A stretch of DNA of 64,000 nt from Sphingopyxis sp. 2PD (GCF_005503695.1 NZ_SCMU01000014.1:1-64000), one strand, 5' to 3'; counted from the first letter of the stretch, positions 51,179 through 60,038 are shown. The notes: generated by a model not told the origin, from the letters alone. Program-made: numbers and translations.

Positions 51179-52831
51179 TTGTCAGTGCCAAAAGTAGTCA
51201 TTCCGATTCAATCGACACTGGGCACTGCCGCAGCCGAGAACGACGACTTTTATTTTTCGGAATGCTTCGTGGATACTGGTCTTATAGATCAGCTACTTTC
51301 ACCCTTGAGCGCGCAATCCATAGTCGCTGGAAGAACGGGTAGCGGAAAATCCGCAATTCTTCGAAAGATTGAAGAGACGTCTGAGCACGTTTGCATTCTG
51401 AACCCCGAGACTCTCTCTCTCGGATTTTTAGCAGATTCTTGGCTTCTGAATTTCCTGACGACGAAAGACGTGGATCTCGGCCTATTTTATCAACAACTAT
51501 GGCGTCACGTTCTAGTAATTGAACTACTTAGATATGAAAAAAACCTTGAGAGCGAATACAAAGTAAAGTCATTTATTCAGTCTTTTTCTGACATCTTTAA
51601 AGATAATACAGCCAAGCTTAGAGCTTTTGAATACCTTACAAAATACGGCGGTCAATTTTGGGAAGATACGGAACTAAGAGTACGCCATATTGCCCAGGCC
51701 TTCGAAGATAACCTCTCTGCAGAAATGGGCGCAAGCTTTGCCGGGATAAGAAGCAAAATTGAAGCCGGATCGAACGTTAGTCAGACTGAAAGCTCTGAAA
51801 TTATATCGAATGCACGTAAAATCGTAAACTCGATACAAATGCAAGAGCTTTCAAAAATTATAGATATATTAAATGAAGATGTTTTTGATGATAAGAAACG
51901 TCAAGTAATACTTCTTATTGATAATTTAGATCTTCAATGGGCTGATAGCAGAATTCAGATGAAGCTAATCGAAGCCCTGGTTAATGTTATTCCAAAGTTT
52001 AGAAAAATTCAGAACATCAAGATTATTATTGCGATGAGAGACGATTTAATCGATCAAGTCCTCTCGCAGGCCTCAACTCCCGGCTTTCAAAGAGAAAAGT
52101 TCGCAGATCAGTACAAGAGAATCGTTTGGAACAAAGATAATCTTAAGCTCGTAGTAAATCGTAGAGTTAAGAAATTATATAAATCTCAATATACTAACGA
52201 ATCTATTGATATTGACGATATTCTCGCGGATCAAGTTTCTCATCAGGAAACTTTTGATTACATATTTGACCGGACAATGATGCGACCTAGGGACGTTCTG
52301 TCTTATTTTAACAAGTTATTTGATAAGTTTGCAGGAAAGACTGAACTGCTTCAGAAAGACATACGGTCTATAGAATTAGATTATTCTACAGACCGCAGAC
52401 GAGCCTTAGTCGATGAGTGGTCCGCGATGTATCCTTTTGCAAATCTAGCAATTGGCTTTTTGGGCCATAAAAAACTATCTTCTGAGTTCCGCTTTGGAAA
52501 CGTCGATAAAGATATTATTGACGAGTTAGTATTGAATATAATTACAAAACACGAGAACGACAGGGGCGATCTTGTATCTAAAGCTCGCGCGCACTTTAAT
52601 GGTGGGAATGACACTACGAGAGAAGCTTTTTTTCGCTCTTTAATTGCCGTTTTATATCGAATTGGCGCTATTGGAATAAAAACCCAAGCAAACTCACGAG
52701 TAGAGTTTTCCTTTATTTCTCGTCCACTTATTTCTGGAGATGAGCTTGGAGAAAATACGCCTTGCCTAGTTCATCCTATGTTATGGCAAAATCTTGGCCG
52801 AAGAGGTGAGTCCAAAGGCCTTTTCACTTAA
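51179..52831 (+). CDS. Orphan P-loop ATPase (Sll1717-like), strongly AT-rich
   Basis: A 550-residue predicted ATPase. Walker A is AGRTGSGKSA near residues 50-59, Walker B is VILLIDNLD near 243-251, and IIIAMRDDLID near 281-291 is a sensor-like strand. It looks like the 'P-loop ATPase, Sll1717 family', KAP/STAND-like NTPases without a defined function. Base composition is far lower in GC than all neighbours and codon use is different, so it was recently acquired. Start is TTG at 51179 or GTG at 51185. No second gene of an obvious system is attached. Defence is a guess from family style and composition. Confidence 0.85.
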   Translation: MSVPKVVIPIQSTLGTAAAENDDFYFSECFVDTGLIDQLLSPLSAQSIVAGRTGSGKSAILRKIEETSEHVCILNPETLSLGFLADSWLLNFLTTKDVDLGLFYQQLWRHVLVIELLRYEKNLESEYKVKSFIQSFSDIFKDNTAKLRAFEYLTKYGGQFWEDTELRVRHIAQAFEDNLSAEMGASFAGIRSKIEAGSNVSQTESSEIISNARKIVNSIQMQELSKIIDILNEDVFDDKKRQVILLIDNLDLQWADSRIQMKLIEALVNVIPKFRKIQNIKIIIAMRDDLIDQVLSQASTPGFQREKFADQYKRIVWNKDNLKLVVNRRVKKLYKSQYTNESIDIDDILADQVSHQETFDYIFDRTMMRPRDVLSYFNKLFDKFAGKTELLQKDIRSIELDYSTDRRRALVDEWSAMYPFANLAIGFLGHKKLSSEFRFGNVDKDIIDELVLNIITKHENDRGDLVSKARAHFNGGNDTTREAFFRSLIAVLYRIGAIGIKTQANSRVEFSFISRPLISGDELGENTPCLVHPMLWQNLGRRGESKGLFT

Positions 52832-53058
52832 TTCTTCAGCGTCTTAGGGACGGTTCATTGGTTCTGAATCCGGGACAATCCCCTTGGTTCCTCAATGAAT
52901 TACGGTGGAAGGTGCAACAATCCCCAATTAGCACCACGCCGCGTGGATGCCGGACCAAGTCCGGCATGACGAGGCCCGGGGAAGCATTCGGTTTGGCTTA
53001 GATTCGCCACCCACCCCGGACTTGATCCGGGGTCCATCGCCGCCCTAGCCTCCACCCC
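52832..53058. other. Spacer after the ATPase gene, containing repeats
   Basis: The first 110 bp is ordinary spacer in which the composition changes back to high GC, likely near the edge of the acquired segment. No gene is seen. From 52944 it is occupied by the left repeats of the GIY-YIG cassette. Confidence 0.45.
52944..53037. repeat. Left REP-like repeats of the GIY-YIG cassette
   Basis: Two palindromes: GTGGATGCCGGACCAAGTCCGGCATGACG (hairpin ATGCCGGAC/GTCCGGCAT) at 52944-52972, and ACCCCGGACTTGATCCGGGGTCCAT at 53013-53037. Both occur inverted on the other side of the gene. Confidence 0.88.
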
Positions 53059-53373
53059 ATGCACGCTGACTTCCAGCCCTGCGTCTATATCACCGCCAGC
53101 GCGCGGCACGGCACGCTCTACACCGGCGTCACTTCGCACCTGATCCAGCGCATCTGCCAGCACCGCGACGGCAGTTTCGACGGCTTCACCAAACGCTATG
53201 GCGTCAAAACGCTCGTCTGGTTCGAACTCGCCGGGACGATGCACGCCGCGATCGGCCGCGAGAAGCAGATCAAGAATTGGCAGCGCAAGTGGAAGATCGA
53301 ACTGATCGAGGCGACGAACCCGGAGTGGCGCGATCTGGCTGAAGAATTGGGGTTGCCGCCGCTTGGCAGGTGA
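53059..53373 (+). CDS. GIY-YIG nuclease family protein
   Basis: A 104-residue single-domain GIY-YIG protein: VYI ... YTGVTSHLIQRI supplies the two motif strands and the catalytic Arg, and AIGREKQIKNW holds the metal-binding Glu. It belongs to the short UvrC-N-like group (YhbQ-like) with no accessory DNA-binding domain. Biological role not known. The gene lies between two sets of inverted REP-like repeats, which are 22 bp upstream and 22 bp downstream. Confidence 0.9.
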   Translation: MHADFQPCVYITASARHGTLYTGVTSHLIQRICQHRDGSFDGFTKRYGVKTLVWFELAGTMHAAIGREKQIKNWQRKWKIELIEATNPEWRDLAEELGLPPLGR

Positions 53374-53395
53374 CGGCCGCCCTACACTTCCCCCT

Positions 53396-53531
53396 CATTC
53401 GTCATGCCGGACCCTTCGACAAGCTCAGGACAGGCTTGATCCGGCATCCACGACTACGGCCGTGGCATGGACCCCGGATCAAGGCGAACGAGTCATGGGC
53501 CTCGTTCGCGGGTGACGAGGCGTCGTGACAA
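53396..53531. repeat. Right REP-like repeats of the GIY-YIG cassette, with a nested second repeat
   Basis: CGTCATGCCGGAC ... TTGATCCGGCATCCACG is the inverted form of the left hairpin, but its loop holds an extra CCTTCGACAAGCTCAGGACAGG, itself a REP-type unit found at 17885-18018. GGCATGGACCCCGGATCAAG then mirrors the second left palindrome. CCTCGTTCGCGGGTGACGAGG forms a final hairpin. Confidence 0.85.
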
Positions 53532-53600
53532 TCAGGTGGAGCGCCTTGCGTTGTCGCCGCTCAACTGTATGATACGAACAATACAGCAAGGAAACCCGCC

Positions 53601-54155
53601 ATGCCCTTCGCCACCCTGTTTTTCGCCGCCGCCCTCGGCACAACGCCGCCCGTCGCCGCCACCCCCATGCCCACCGGCGAAGCGCTGACCGCGCAAATCG
53701 GCGCCCATGACGCGCGCCTCTTCTGGGCCGTGTTCGAAGGCTGCGACGCCGGGGCGCTGCCCGACCTGCTCGCTCCCGAATTCCGGATGATTCACGACAA
53801 GGGCGGCCTCGCCGAACCCAGCCGCGATGCGATGGTCGCCGATGTTGCCAAAAGCTGCGCCAATCGCCAGCCCGGCGGCACCCAGGCGGGGTACAAGAAC
53901 CGCCGCCTGCTCGTCCCCGGGTCGCACCGCGTCCGCGCGATGGGCGACTGGGGCGCGCTGGAGGAAGGCGCGCATGTCTTTTTCGAATGGAACGCCCGCG
54001 AAACCCGCTGGGACATGGTCGGCGGGGCGCATTATATGCACCTGTGGCAATGGATGCCCGCCGAAGCGCGCTTCCGCCTGTCACAAAGCTACAGCTATGA
54101 CCATGCGGGCGCCGCGCCCTATCCGCCCGCGCCCGGACCGCAGCCCCGCAAATGA
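53601..54155 (+). CDS. Secreted SnoaL/DUF4440-like protein
   Basis: 184 residues, with a signal peptide (FATLFFAAALGTTPPVAA). The core resembles NTF2-like DUF4440 proteins: LTAQIGAHDARLFWAVFEGCDAGALPDLLAPEFRMIHDKGG, then HVFFEWNARETRWDMVGGAHYMHLWQW. No catalytic residues can be assigned. CAAGGAAA ribosome binding site. Confidence 0.8.
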   Translation: MPFATLFFAAALGTTPPVAATPMPTGEALTAQIGAHDARLFWAVFEGCDAGALPDLLAPEFRMIHDKGGLAEPSRDAMVADVAKSCANRQPGGTQAGYKNRRLLVPGSHRVRAMGDWGALEEGAHVFFEWNARETRWDMVGGAHYMHLWQWMPAEARFRLSQSYSYDHAGAAPYPPAPGPQPRK

Positions 54156-54450
54156 CGCGAACCGGGGCGACGATTTGTTTGCTCAAATCCACTTTCAAGC
54201 CCCCGCCCCAATAACCGCTTTCCTACAATTGCTCGCCATGCCACCCTCACGGCTTGGCTCTTTGACCCGTCCGAACCCCCTGCCCCACCGCGCGCCGAAC
54301 ATCGCGGCCGCGCGCGACCTTTGCGACGTTTCGCGCCGCCGCCGCAATGGACGACCTTGGCGATCTTTGCGTCCTATGCCCGGTTGCCAACCGCTTGTTT
54401 CCGGGGCCGATGCGGTGCCAAGTTTGACAACTTCCGGCGCCGCCGCCCGC
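54156..54450. other. Intergenic region, nothing identified
   Basis: About 295 bp between the convergent DUF4440-like and membrane-protein genes. No supported gene, hairpin pair or operator seen. Confidence 0.4.
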
Positions 54451-54957
54451 TCAGTTCAGCATCGATCCGCCCGGAAACCCGCGCACCCCGGCGACCGCGA
54501 ACATCACCCCGCCGCGCACCGCCTCGGGCGCATCCTCCAGCAGGTACAGCTTCACCAGCTCGCGCGTCACCTCGCTGTCGTCGTCGACCACCAGCCGCAG
54601 CGACGCGATGCCCAGCTCGCCCTTGGCCACCACCACATCCTGGACCAGCGCCAGCGGCCAGCGCTCGCCGCCGCCGCGATACAGCATCGCGCCATCGTGC
54701 CAGATATAGGCATCGCGCCAGCGCCACGCGCGGTGAAAGGCGGCGAAGCCGACCAGCGCCGCGGCGATCGCGGCGCCGACCAGCAGATTGCCAACCAACA
54801 CCGCGCGCACCACCGCGGCGGCGCCATCGTCCCACACCGGGAGTGCCTGCCGTAGCACGAGGACAGCGGCGGCCAGCGCGCACAGCAATTGCCCCGCCAG
54901 CAACGGCTTGGCCTTCAACCGGGCCAGCACCACCCTTCGCGATCCCACAGGCTTCAT
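54451..54957 (-). CDS. Hypothetical membrane protein
   Basis: 168 residues, with two hydrophobic helices (about 19-36 and 48-70) and a soluble C-terminal half (IWHDGAMLYRGGGERWPLALVQDVVVAKGELG...). The second half looks like a small PH-like/YdbS-type domain, but I cannot confirm it. GGGAGCG ribosome binding site supports the ATG at 54957. Confidence 0.65.
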   Translation of the reverse strand: MKPVGSRRVVLARLKAKPLLAGQLLCALAAAVLVLRQALPVWDDGAAAVVRAVLVGNLLVGAAIAAALVGFAAFHRAWRWRDAYIWHDGAMLYRGGGERWPLALVQDVVVAKGELGIASLRLVVDDDSEVTRELVKLYLLEDAPEAVRGGVMFAVAGVRGFPGGSMLN

Positions 54958-55019
54958 CGCTCCCGCCCATAGCAGCCTTGCCGCCGGGCGCCAGCCGTCC
55001 GTCGCGATCGCGCCGCCGC

Positions 55020-55796
55020 CTATCGGCAGCGCGGGTGGGTACCGATGTCGCGGATGTCGTAAACGCGGCCATCGGCGACGGTCATCTGCACGCACTGGCG
55101 GCTCGCGCGGCGGTTCCACACGCTGTACGCGGTGTTGCCCGATTTGAAGCTGTCGACATTGCTGAACCCGCGGCTGCGCATCGCATCATCGGCACTCGAC
55201 GCGCGCGCGCCGTTCAGGTCCATATACTGCCCGACCTCGGCATAACCGCCGCCGCCATAATGATGGCCCAGGTTCGAACTGCGCTCGTTCACTCCCGCCT
55301 GATAGCCGCTCGAATAGGCGTCGGACCGGCCATAATTATGGTAGGGCGCGTTATACAGGCCGTCGCGGTAACCGCGGTCGAAATCGCCCGTCCCCTGCTG
55401 GTCATATTCCTTGTCCTTGTGGTGCTTCTTGCTCGCCAGCGCGGCGATCAGCGCGATCCCGGCGACCGCCGCGACCGCGGCCCCGGCATTGTCGCCGCCG
55501 CCGCCCTGGTTGCAGTCGGACCGCGACGCCGTTTCGACCGACTGATATTTGCCGTCCCACGTCACGACATGCGCGCACTGTTTGCTGTCGCGGTTCCACC
55601 AGTAACTATGCTTGCGGTCGCCGTCGTTGTGCGTTTCGATATGCGTATAGCCGCGCATTTCCAGCTGCGTTTCGCCGCTCGACCCGCGCGCACCCACCAA
55701 ATCCTGCAACCCCGGCGCCTGCTTCGCCAGCACCGGCGTTACCAACATCGAAGCCGCGGCCAGCGCCGCGATGCTCTTCATCGAAAAATGCTTCAT
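55020..55796 (-). CDS. Secreted protein with two copies of a Cys-containing domain around a hydrophobic segment
   Basis: 258 residues with a signal peptide (SMKSIAALAAASMLVTPVLA). Residues about 30-95 and 190-258 are diverged copies of one domain: DLVGARGSSGETQLEMRGY with a Trp-Asn/Cys segment (YWWNRDSKQCAHVVT) matches DLNGARASSADDAMRSRGF (YSVWNRRASRQCVQMT). Each ends in a second Cys. Between them lies a Gly-rich hydrophobic stretch, then KKHHKDKEYD and a Tyr/Gly-rich linker. No named family recognised. Confidence 0.75.
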   Translation of the reverse strand: MKHFSMKSIAALAAASMLVTPVLAKQAPGLQDLVGARGSSGETQLEMRGYTHIETHNDGDRKHSYWWNRDSKQCAHVVTWDGKYQSVETASRSDCNQGGGGDNAGAAVAAVAGIALIAALASKKHHKDKEYDQQGTGDFDRGYRDGLYNAPYHNYGRSDAYSSGYQAGVNERSSNLGHHYGGGGYAEVGQYMDLNGARASSADDAMRSRGFSNVDSFKSGNTAYSVWNRRASRQCVQMTVADGRVYDIRDIGTHPRCR

Positions 55797-55992
55797 GCTC
55801 TTTCCCCTGTTGCATTGCCACATGGGGGATGGCGCGGCGTTTGTGGCCTGTCGCGCAGCCCGAACGACCCCGCCGGCGGGCCGTTCACGGCCGCGCCGAC
55901 TGTGCGACTCCAGTACCGCAAAATCGGGTGCGAGTCTTTGACCTTGCGCAAAATCCCGCCCCGGCGGCAGCGCGCGCCGCGACGCAAAAGAA

Positions 55993-56023
55993 ATGGCCCG
56001 CCCCAAATACCGGAGCGGGCCAT
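55993..56023 (-). terminator. Rho-independent terminator of the DUF2171 gene
   Basis: Nine-base-pair stem ATGGCCCGC/GCGGGCCAT, followed on the minus strand by TTCTTTTG. About 30 bp past the stop codon. Confidence 0.75.
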
Positions 56024-56053
56024 CGCGCCTGATACGTACGCGCGGCGCGCCGG

Positions 56054-56293
56054 TTATTCGGCCTCTTCGAACAGGTCGACCGCGGTGGCGCCGGTTGCCG
56101 ACAGGCGTACCGTATCACCCTCCACCGCCGCGACCAGTCCGGCGGGCAGGAAATGATGCTTGCCATCGCCGCTGTCGCCTTTGGTCAGCTTGATCCGCTC
56201 GCCGTCGAGATGGTCGACGGTGCCGACATGGACGCCATCGGCGCCGATGACATTCATATGTTCCTTGATCGCACTATGGTCATGCTCAGCCAT
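56054..56293 (-). CDS. DUF2171 domain protein
   Basis: 79 residues: IKEHMNVIGADGVHVGTVDHLDGERIKLTK is the typical DUF2171 / PRC-barrel-like beginning, ending in an acidic tail. Small cytoplasmic proteins of this type are common in sphingomonads, often stress-related, but their role is unknown. The ATG at 56293 is 8 bp after GGAG. Confidence 0.85.
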   Translation of the reverse strand: MAEHDHSAIKEHMNVIGADGVHVGTVDHLDGERIKLTKGDSGDGKHHFLPAGLVAAVEGDTVRLSATGATAVDLFEEAE

Positions 56294-56440
56294 CGTCATT
56301 CTCCTTGCCGCCTTGCGGGACCGCCCGCAAAGTCTGGTGCCCGAACGTCCGGCAGCCGCCATCGATCCGGCGGCGCCGACGAGCCGCCCGAAAGCAACGC
56401 CAGGCTTCCTGCGCGCGCCGCCATGCTCTACGCTCTGTCG

Positions 56441-57121
56441 ATGCGTAACCTGCTCTCGCTTGCTGCCGCCGCGCTTGTCGCCGCGCCGCTTCCCGCTGCG
56501 GCCTGCTCAGTCGCCGGCGATTACCGGATCCCGACGAACATGGAACTGGTCGAAGGCGCCGACATGATCCTGCTCGCGACCGTCGATGGCGGTACCGCGA
56601 TCGATGCCATCGACGATCCCGATGCCATGCGGATCGACATCACGCCGGTGGCGGCGATCAAGGGCGAGCGCGCCGCCGCACCGACGAGCCTGCCAATCGC
56701 GCTGGCCCCGGCTCCGCTGGCGATCCTCAGCCATCCGTACGATCTGGAACATGCCCACCCGCTGTCACAGACCGGCGGCTGTATCCGGTACATGGTCCCC
56801 AGGGGTTCGCGGGTGCTGTTCTTTCTCCGCCAATCAGAAGGCGGGTGGACGCCCGCAGGCGGGCCGTTCAGCCGCTGGGCCGAAGATGTGCTGACCGATG
56901 ACGCCCCATGGCTACAGGTGGTGCGCCTCTATGCCGAAGCCGCCGCGCTGCCCGCCGACGACCGCACCGCCTATCTGACCGCGCGCCACGACGAATATGG
57001 CGCGCGGCGTGATGATCCGGTGGCCCAGCTGATCGCCGCCGACATCGCCCGCCAGCTCGTTGGCCCGAACCCGCCGCTGCGCGGGGAATTGCCGCCCGCG
57101 CCGGACGATACCGACGATTAG
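56441..57121 (+). CDS. Hypothetical secreted protein
   Basis: About 226 residues with a signal peptide (RNLLSLAAAALVAAPLPAAA) followed by CSVAGDYRIPTN. It could be a lipoprotein or simply cleaved before Cys. The mid-region (GGCIRYMVPRGSRVLFFLRQ) looks beta-rich, like the N-terminal part of secreted metallo-inhibitor-like folds, but no family is recognised. ATG at 56423 is an alternative start. Confidence 0.7.
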   Translation: MRNLLSLAAAALVAAPLPAAACSVAGDYRIPTNMELVEGADMILLATVDGGTAIDAIDDPDAMRIDITPVAAIKGERAAAPTSLPIALAPAPLAILSHPYDLEHAHPLSQTGGCIRYMVPRGSRVLFFLRQSEGGWTPAGGPFSRWAEDVLTDDAPWLQVVRLYAEAAALPADDRTAYLTARHDEYGARRDDPVAQLIAADIARQLVGPNPPLRGELPPAPDDTDD

Positions 57122-57225
57122 CACAGGGGGCGGCGCGCTGGCGCAAAGGCGATTTGACGCAGATCAACGACGCTGACCGGCAATGCGGTGATGGCGGGAC
57201 ATCGCCATTTCAAGGGAGCCGATCA

Positions 57226-57339
57226 ATGACCCACCCGCTTATGCAAACGCCCGTCCTCGTCTTTGCCTTCATGATGATCAGCTTTGCGCTGACGATCGGC
57301 CCGATCGCGCTCGCCGACATTCTGCGTTCAAAGCGCTAG
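57226..57339 (+). CDS. 37-residue single-span membrane protein
   Basis: One hydrophobic helix (VLVFAFMMISFALTIGPIAL) with a short C-terminus ending RSKR. A good AAGGGAG ribosome binding site precedes the ATG by 8 bp, and it stands alone between two other genes. Small proteins of this kind are often missed. Function unknown. Confidence 0.6.
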   Translation: MTHPLMQTPVLVFAFMMISFALTIGPIALADILRSKR

Positions 57340-57365
57340 GCGTTCGGCACACTGCGGCGACGCGG

Positions 57366-58085
57366 TCACGCCGCCGCGGCGAGTATCTTGTTCTCGATCA
57401 CCCGGATGAACACCTCGGGATCCTGCGCGCCGGGAATCAACATGCGACCGCCCAGGATGAAGGCGGGAACGCCGGTGATATTCTGGTCGGCCCAATAGGC
57501 CTCTTCGGCGCGGACCATTTCGCCGAACTCGCCCGAAGCGAGGATCGCCGCGGCGCGGGCGCGATCGAGCCCGGCCGAGGCGGCGACGTCGGCAAGGACC
57601 GCATGGTCGCTCACATCGCGATTGTCGGTGAAATGCGCCGCGAACAGCGCCAGCTTCAGCGCGGTCTGCACCCCGGTTGCCGCCGCTTGATCAGGTTCTT
57701 CCAGCGCCCCGGCCCAAGTCAGCAGGCGGTGGGCGTCGAAACTGTTGCGCATCCGGAAGCCCGGTCCCCGGTTGAACTGAAAGCCAAGGTCGGCCGCGAT
57801 GCCCGCCAGCTTGCCGCTGTTGGCGCGGCTCTGTTCGGCGGTAATGCCATATTTGCGCATGACGTGCGCGGCGGCATCCTCGCCTTCGGGCGGCATATCG
57901 GGGTTGAGTTCGAACGGATGCCATTGGACGCGAAAATCGACTCGCGCGGCGAAATGCGCCATCACATGCTGGAACTTCAGCCACCCGATGATGCACCAAG
58001 GGCACATGACATCGGACACGATATCGACGCTCAGCCGCGGCAAATTCGGTTCAGCCAAAGAAACTCTCCCGTGCCGCGCGGTCAA
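57366..58085 (-). CDS. DsbA family protein, FrnE-like
   Basis: A 239-residue thioredoxin-fold oxidoreductase of the FrnE/2-hydroxychromene-2-carboxylate isomerase-like group: active site CPWC in SDVMCPWCIIGWLKF and ITGVPAFILGGR near the end. No signal peptide, so cytoplasmic. The TTG at 58085 overlaps the stop of the small upstream gene (TTGA); another TTG at 58058 has a better ribosome binding site (GGGAG). Either gives the whole domain. Confidence 0.88.
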   Translation of the reverse strand: MTARHGRVSLAEPNLPRLSVDIVSDVMCPWCIIGWLKFQHVMAHFAARVDFRVQWHPFELNPDMPPEGEDAAAHVMRKYGITAEQSRANSGKLAGIAADLGFQFNRGPGFRMRNSFDAHRLLTWAGALEEPDQAAATGVQTALKLALFAAHFTDNRDVSDHAVLADVAASAGLDRARAAAILASGEFGEMVRAEEAYWADQNITGVPAFILGGRMLIPGAQDPEVFIRVIENKILAAAA

Positions 58086-58222
58086 TCGACCGATCGGCGA
58101 TCCTTGCCGGAGCGCCGGTCGGCCTTGCGCCGCTCTGGCCCCTTATAGCCGGGATCGTCGGCAACGCGCCTGTCCGTCGACCGCCTGTCCGACGGTGCTC
58201 GCTTCTCATCATCGACTGCCAT
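58082..58222 (-). CDS. 46-residue Arg/Asp-rich small protein
   Basis: Encodes a very polar peptide with repeated Arg pairs (SDRRSTDRR, GPERRKADRRSGKDRR). Repeats of the type ERRKxDRR are seen in many small alphaproteobacterial proteins of unknown role. It ends exactly at the start of the FrnE-like gene (TTGA overlap), which supports real translation. No ribosome binding site stronger than AAGCG is seen. Confidence 0.5.
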   Translation of the reverse strand: MAVDDEKRAPSDRRSTDRRVADDPGYKGPERRKADRRSGKDRRSVD

Positions 58223-58322
58223 ACGCTTCGTCCACCGTGAAAGGGAAAAGAAGCAACCCGGTGGGCATTAGCTCATAGAATGGCTCAAAACACAACAACC
58301 GACCCGGATTCGCGGTCACCGA

Positions 58323-58760
58323 TCAGAGGGGTGTATCGTCCAGGCCGCCGCTATCGCCCACCACGACCGGTGCTTCGGCGGGCCGCGACAAGGCCCACCA
58401 GCTCGCCAGCATCAGCACGACCGTCAAAGCTTCGACGATCATGCCCTGAATAATGCCCCAATTGGTCGGATCGCCCATGGCCGCACCGATCAGACGACCG
58501 GCGAGCGCCGTACCAAATAGCGCCGCCGGCACCAGCAAGGCGCGTACCCACCCGGGCACCAGGGCGCCCAGCACCGCCGCACCCGACGCCACGATGAAAA
58601 AGGCCGACAGGTCGGCGCGCAGTGTGTTGATCGCCACCCCGGTGATCGAGAAGTTGAACGTCTCCGAATAGCTCGCCGGGTCGATGACGCCGCGCAAACC
58701 CACGATGGCAAAAAAGGCAGCCCACAGCAGCACCGCGCCGCGCCAGATCCAGTTGGTCAT
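58323..58760 (-). CDS. Four-helix membrane protein, DUF4345-like
   Basis: 145 residues with four hydrophobic helices (about 5-25, 45-66, 70-92 and 102-122). The motif GLRGVIDPASYSETF fits small DUF4345-type membrane proteins. GGGGAGACG ribosome binding site. Function unknown. Confidence 0.72.
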   Translation of the reverse strand: MTNWIWRGAVLLWAAFFAIVGLRGVIDPASYSETFNFSITGVAINTLRADLSAFFIVASGAAVLGALVPGWVRALLVPAALFGTALAGRLIGAAMGDPTNWGIIQGMIVEALTVVLMLASWWALSRPAEAPVVVGDSGGLDDTPL

Positions 58761-58826
58761 GATCGTCTCCCCATTCCTGTCGTCCAAGCTGAACCAACAG
58801 GCGGGAATGTCAATGGTTGCGCGGGC

Positions 58827-59978
58827 TTAGGTTGCGTCGGCGGCAAAAGTCTCTTCGATCCAGCCACCACCCAGCACGCGGCTTGCCTCGGCAGCGTCGT
58901 AAAGCACCGCGGCCTGTCCCGGCGCGACGCCGAATTCGGGCGCAACAAAGATCAGCCGGTCGCCGACCACCCGCGCCGGTACCGGCCGCGCCATGCTGCG
59001 AACCTTGGCCAGCACCGTGCGGTCATCGACATTGCCCAGCCAGTTCGCCTCGCCCAGCCGCGCCGCTGCTACCGCGAGCGCGCGGCGCGGCCCGACAATC
59101 ACCTGCTTTGCCGCAGCATCCAGCCGCACGACATAGAGCGGCTCCGCCTGTCCGCCGATGTCGATCCCGCGCCGCTGGCCGACGGTATAGTGGATAAGCC
59201 CCTTGTGCGCGCCCAATACGGTGCCGTCGACATGAACGATCTCGCCCTGATCATCGGCTTCAGGACGCAGCTTGCGGACCAGCGTTGCGTAATCGCCGTC
59301 GGGAACGAAGCAGATGTCCTGACTATCGGGTTTGCCCGCGACCCCCAGCCCCAGCTCGCGCGCGATCTCGCGCACCACGCTCTTTTCCAGCCCGCCCAAG
59401 GGGAAGCGCAAAAAGTCGAGCTGCGCCTGCGTCGTCGCGAACAGAAAATAGCTCTGGTCGCGCGCCGGATCGACCGCGCGGTGCAGTTCGGCGCCGTTCG
59501 GCCCGATCATGCGGCGGACATAATGGCCGGTCGCCAGACAATCGGCGCCGAGCTCCCTTGCCAGCGCGAACAGGTCGGTGAACTTGACCCCCATGTTGCA
59601 GCGCACGCATGGAATCGGCGTCCGACCGGCCAGATATTCGTCGGCGAACTGATCGATTACCGTGTCACGAAAACGGCTTTCATGGTCATAAACGTGATGC
59701 GCAAAGCCCAGTCGGTCGGCGACCGCCCGCGCATCGCGAATATCCTGTCCAGCGCAGCAGGCACCGACGCGCTTTGCCTTCGCACCATGGTCATATAGTT
59801 GCAGCGTGACGCCGATGACCTCGGCCCCCGACCGCGCCGCCAGCGCGGCGACGACGCTCGAATCGACTCCCCCCGACATCGCGACCACGATTCGGCGATC
59901 CTTCAATGGAGCTGCCAGTTGAAAGTCGGCCTGAGCCAGTCCGACGGGAGAAATCATCATTGCCATGATGCGCGCCAT
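58827..59978 (-). CDS. mnmA: tRNA-specific 2-thiouridylase
   Basis: A 383-residue MnmA. PP-loop SGGVDSS at residues about 35-41, catalytic cysteines in CVRCN and SQDICF, and a C-terminal RNA-binding barrel. Thiolates U34 of Lys, Glu and Gln tRNAs. A start a few residues later (MAMMIS) is possible. Divergent from the genes at 60111 onward. Confidence 0.96.
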   Translation of the reverse strand: MARIMAMMISPVGLAQADFQLAAPLKDRRIVVAMSGGVDSSVVAALAARSGAEVIGVTLQLYDHGAKAKRVGACCAGQDIRDARAVADRLGFAHHVYDHESRFRDTVIDQFADEYLAGRTPIPCVRCNMGVKFTDLFALARELGADCLATGHYVRRMIGPNGAELHRAVDPARDQSYFLFATTQAQLDFLRFPLGGLEKSVVREIARELGLGVAGKPDSQDICFVPDGDYATLVRKLRPEADDQGEIVHVDGTVLGAHKGLIHYTVGQRRGIDIGGQAEPLYVVRLDAAAKQVIVGPRRALAVAAARLGEANWLGNVDDRTVLAKVRSMARPVPARVVGDRLIFVAPEFGVAPGQAAVLYDAAEASRVLGGGWIEETFAADAT

Positions 59979-60038
59979 CTAGGGACGCCAACCCAAAAAA
60001 TCCAGCTTTTCCGCCGCAACTGTCAAGATATTGACGGG

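Noticed and set aside
51147..53058. Toxin-antitoxin or restriction-modification partner next to the ATPase
   Set aside because: No methylase, nuclease motif or small partner frame in the AT-rich segment; the upstream 76-residue gene has host-like composition.
10871..53531. CRISPR array made from repeated palindromes
   Set aside because: Repeats are dispersed and inverted, without regular spacers; no cas gene.
54321..56156. Long plus-strand open frame across two minus-strand genes
   Set aside because: Arg/Pro/Ala-rich translation without any motif; the minus-strand genes have signal peptide and ribosome binding sites.
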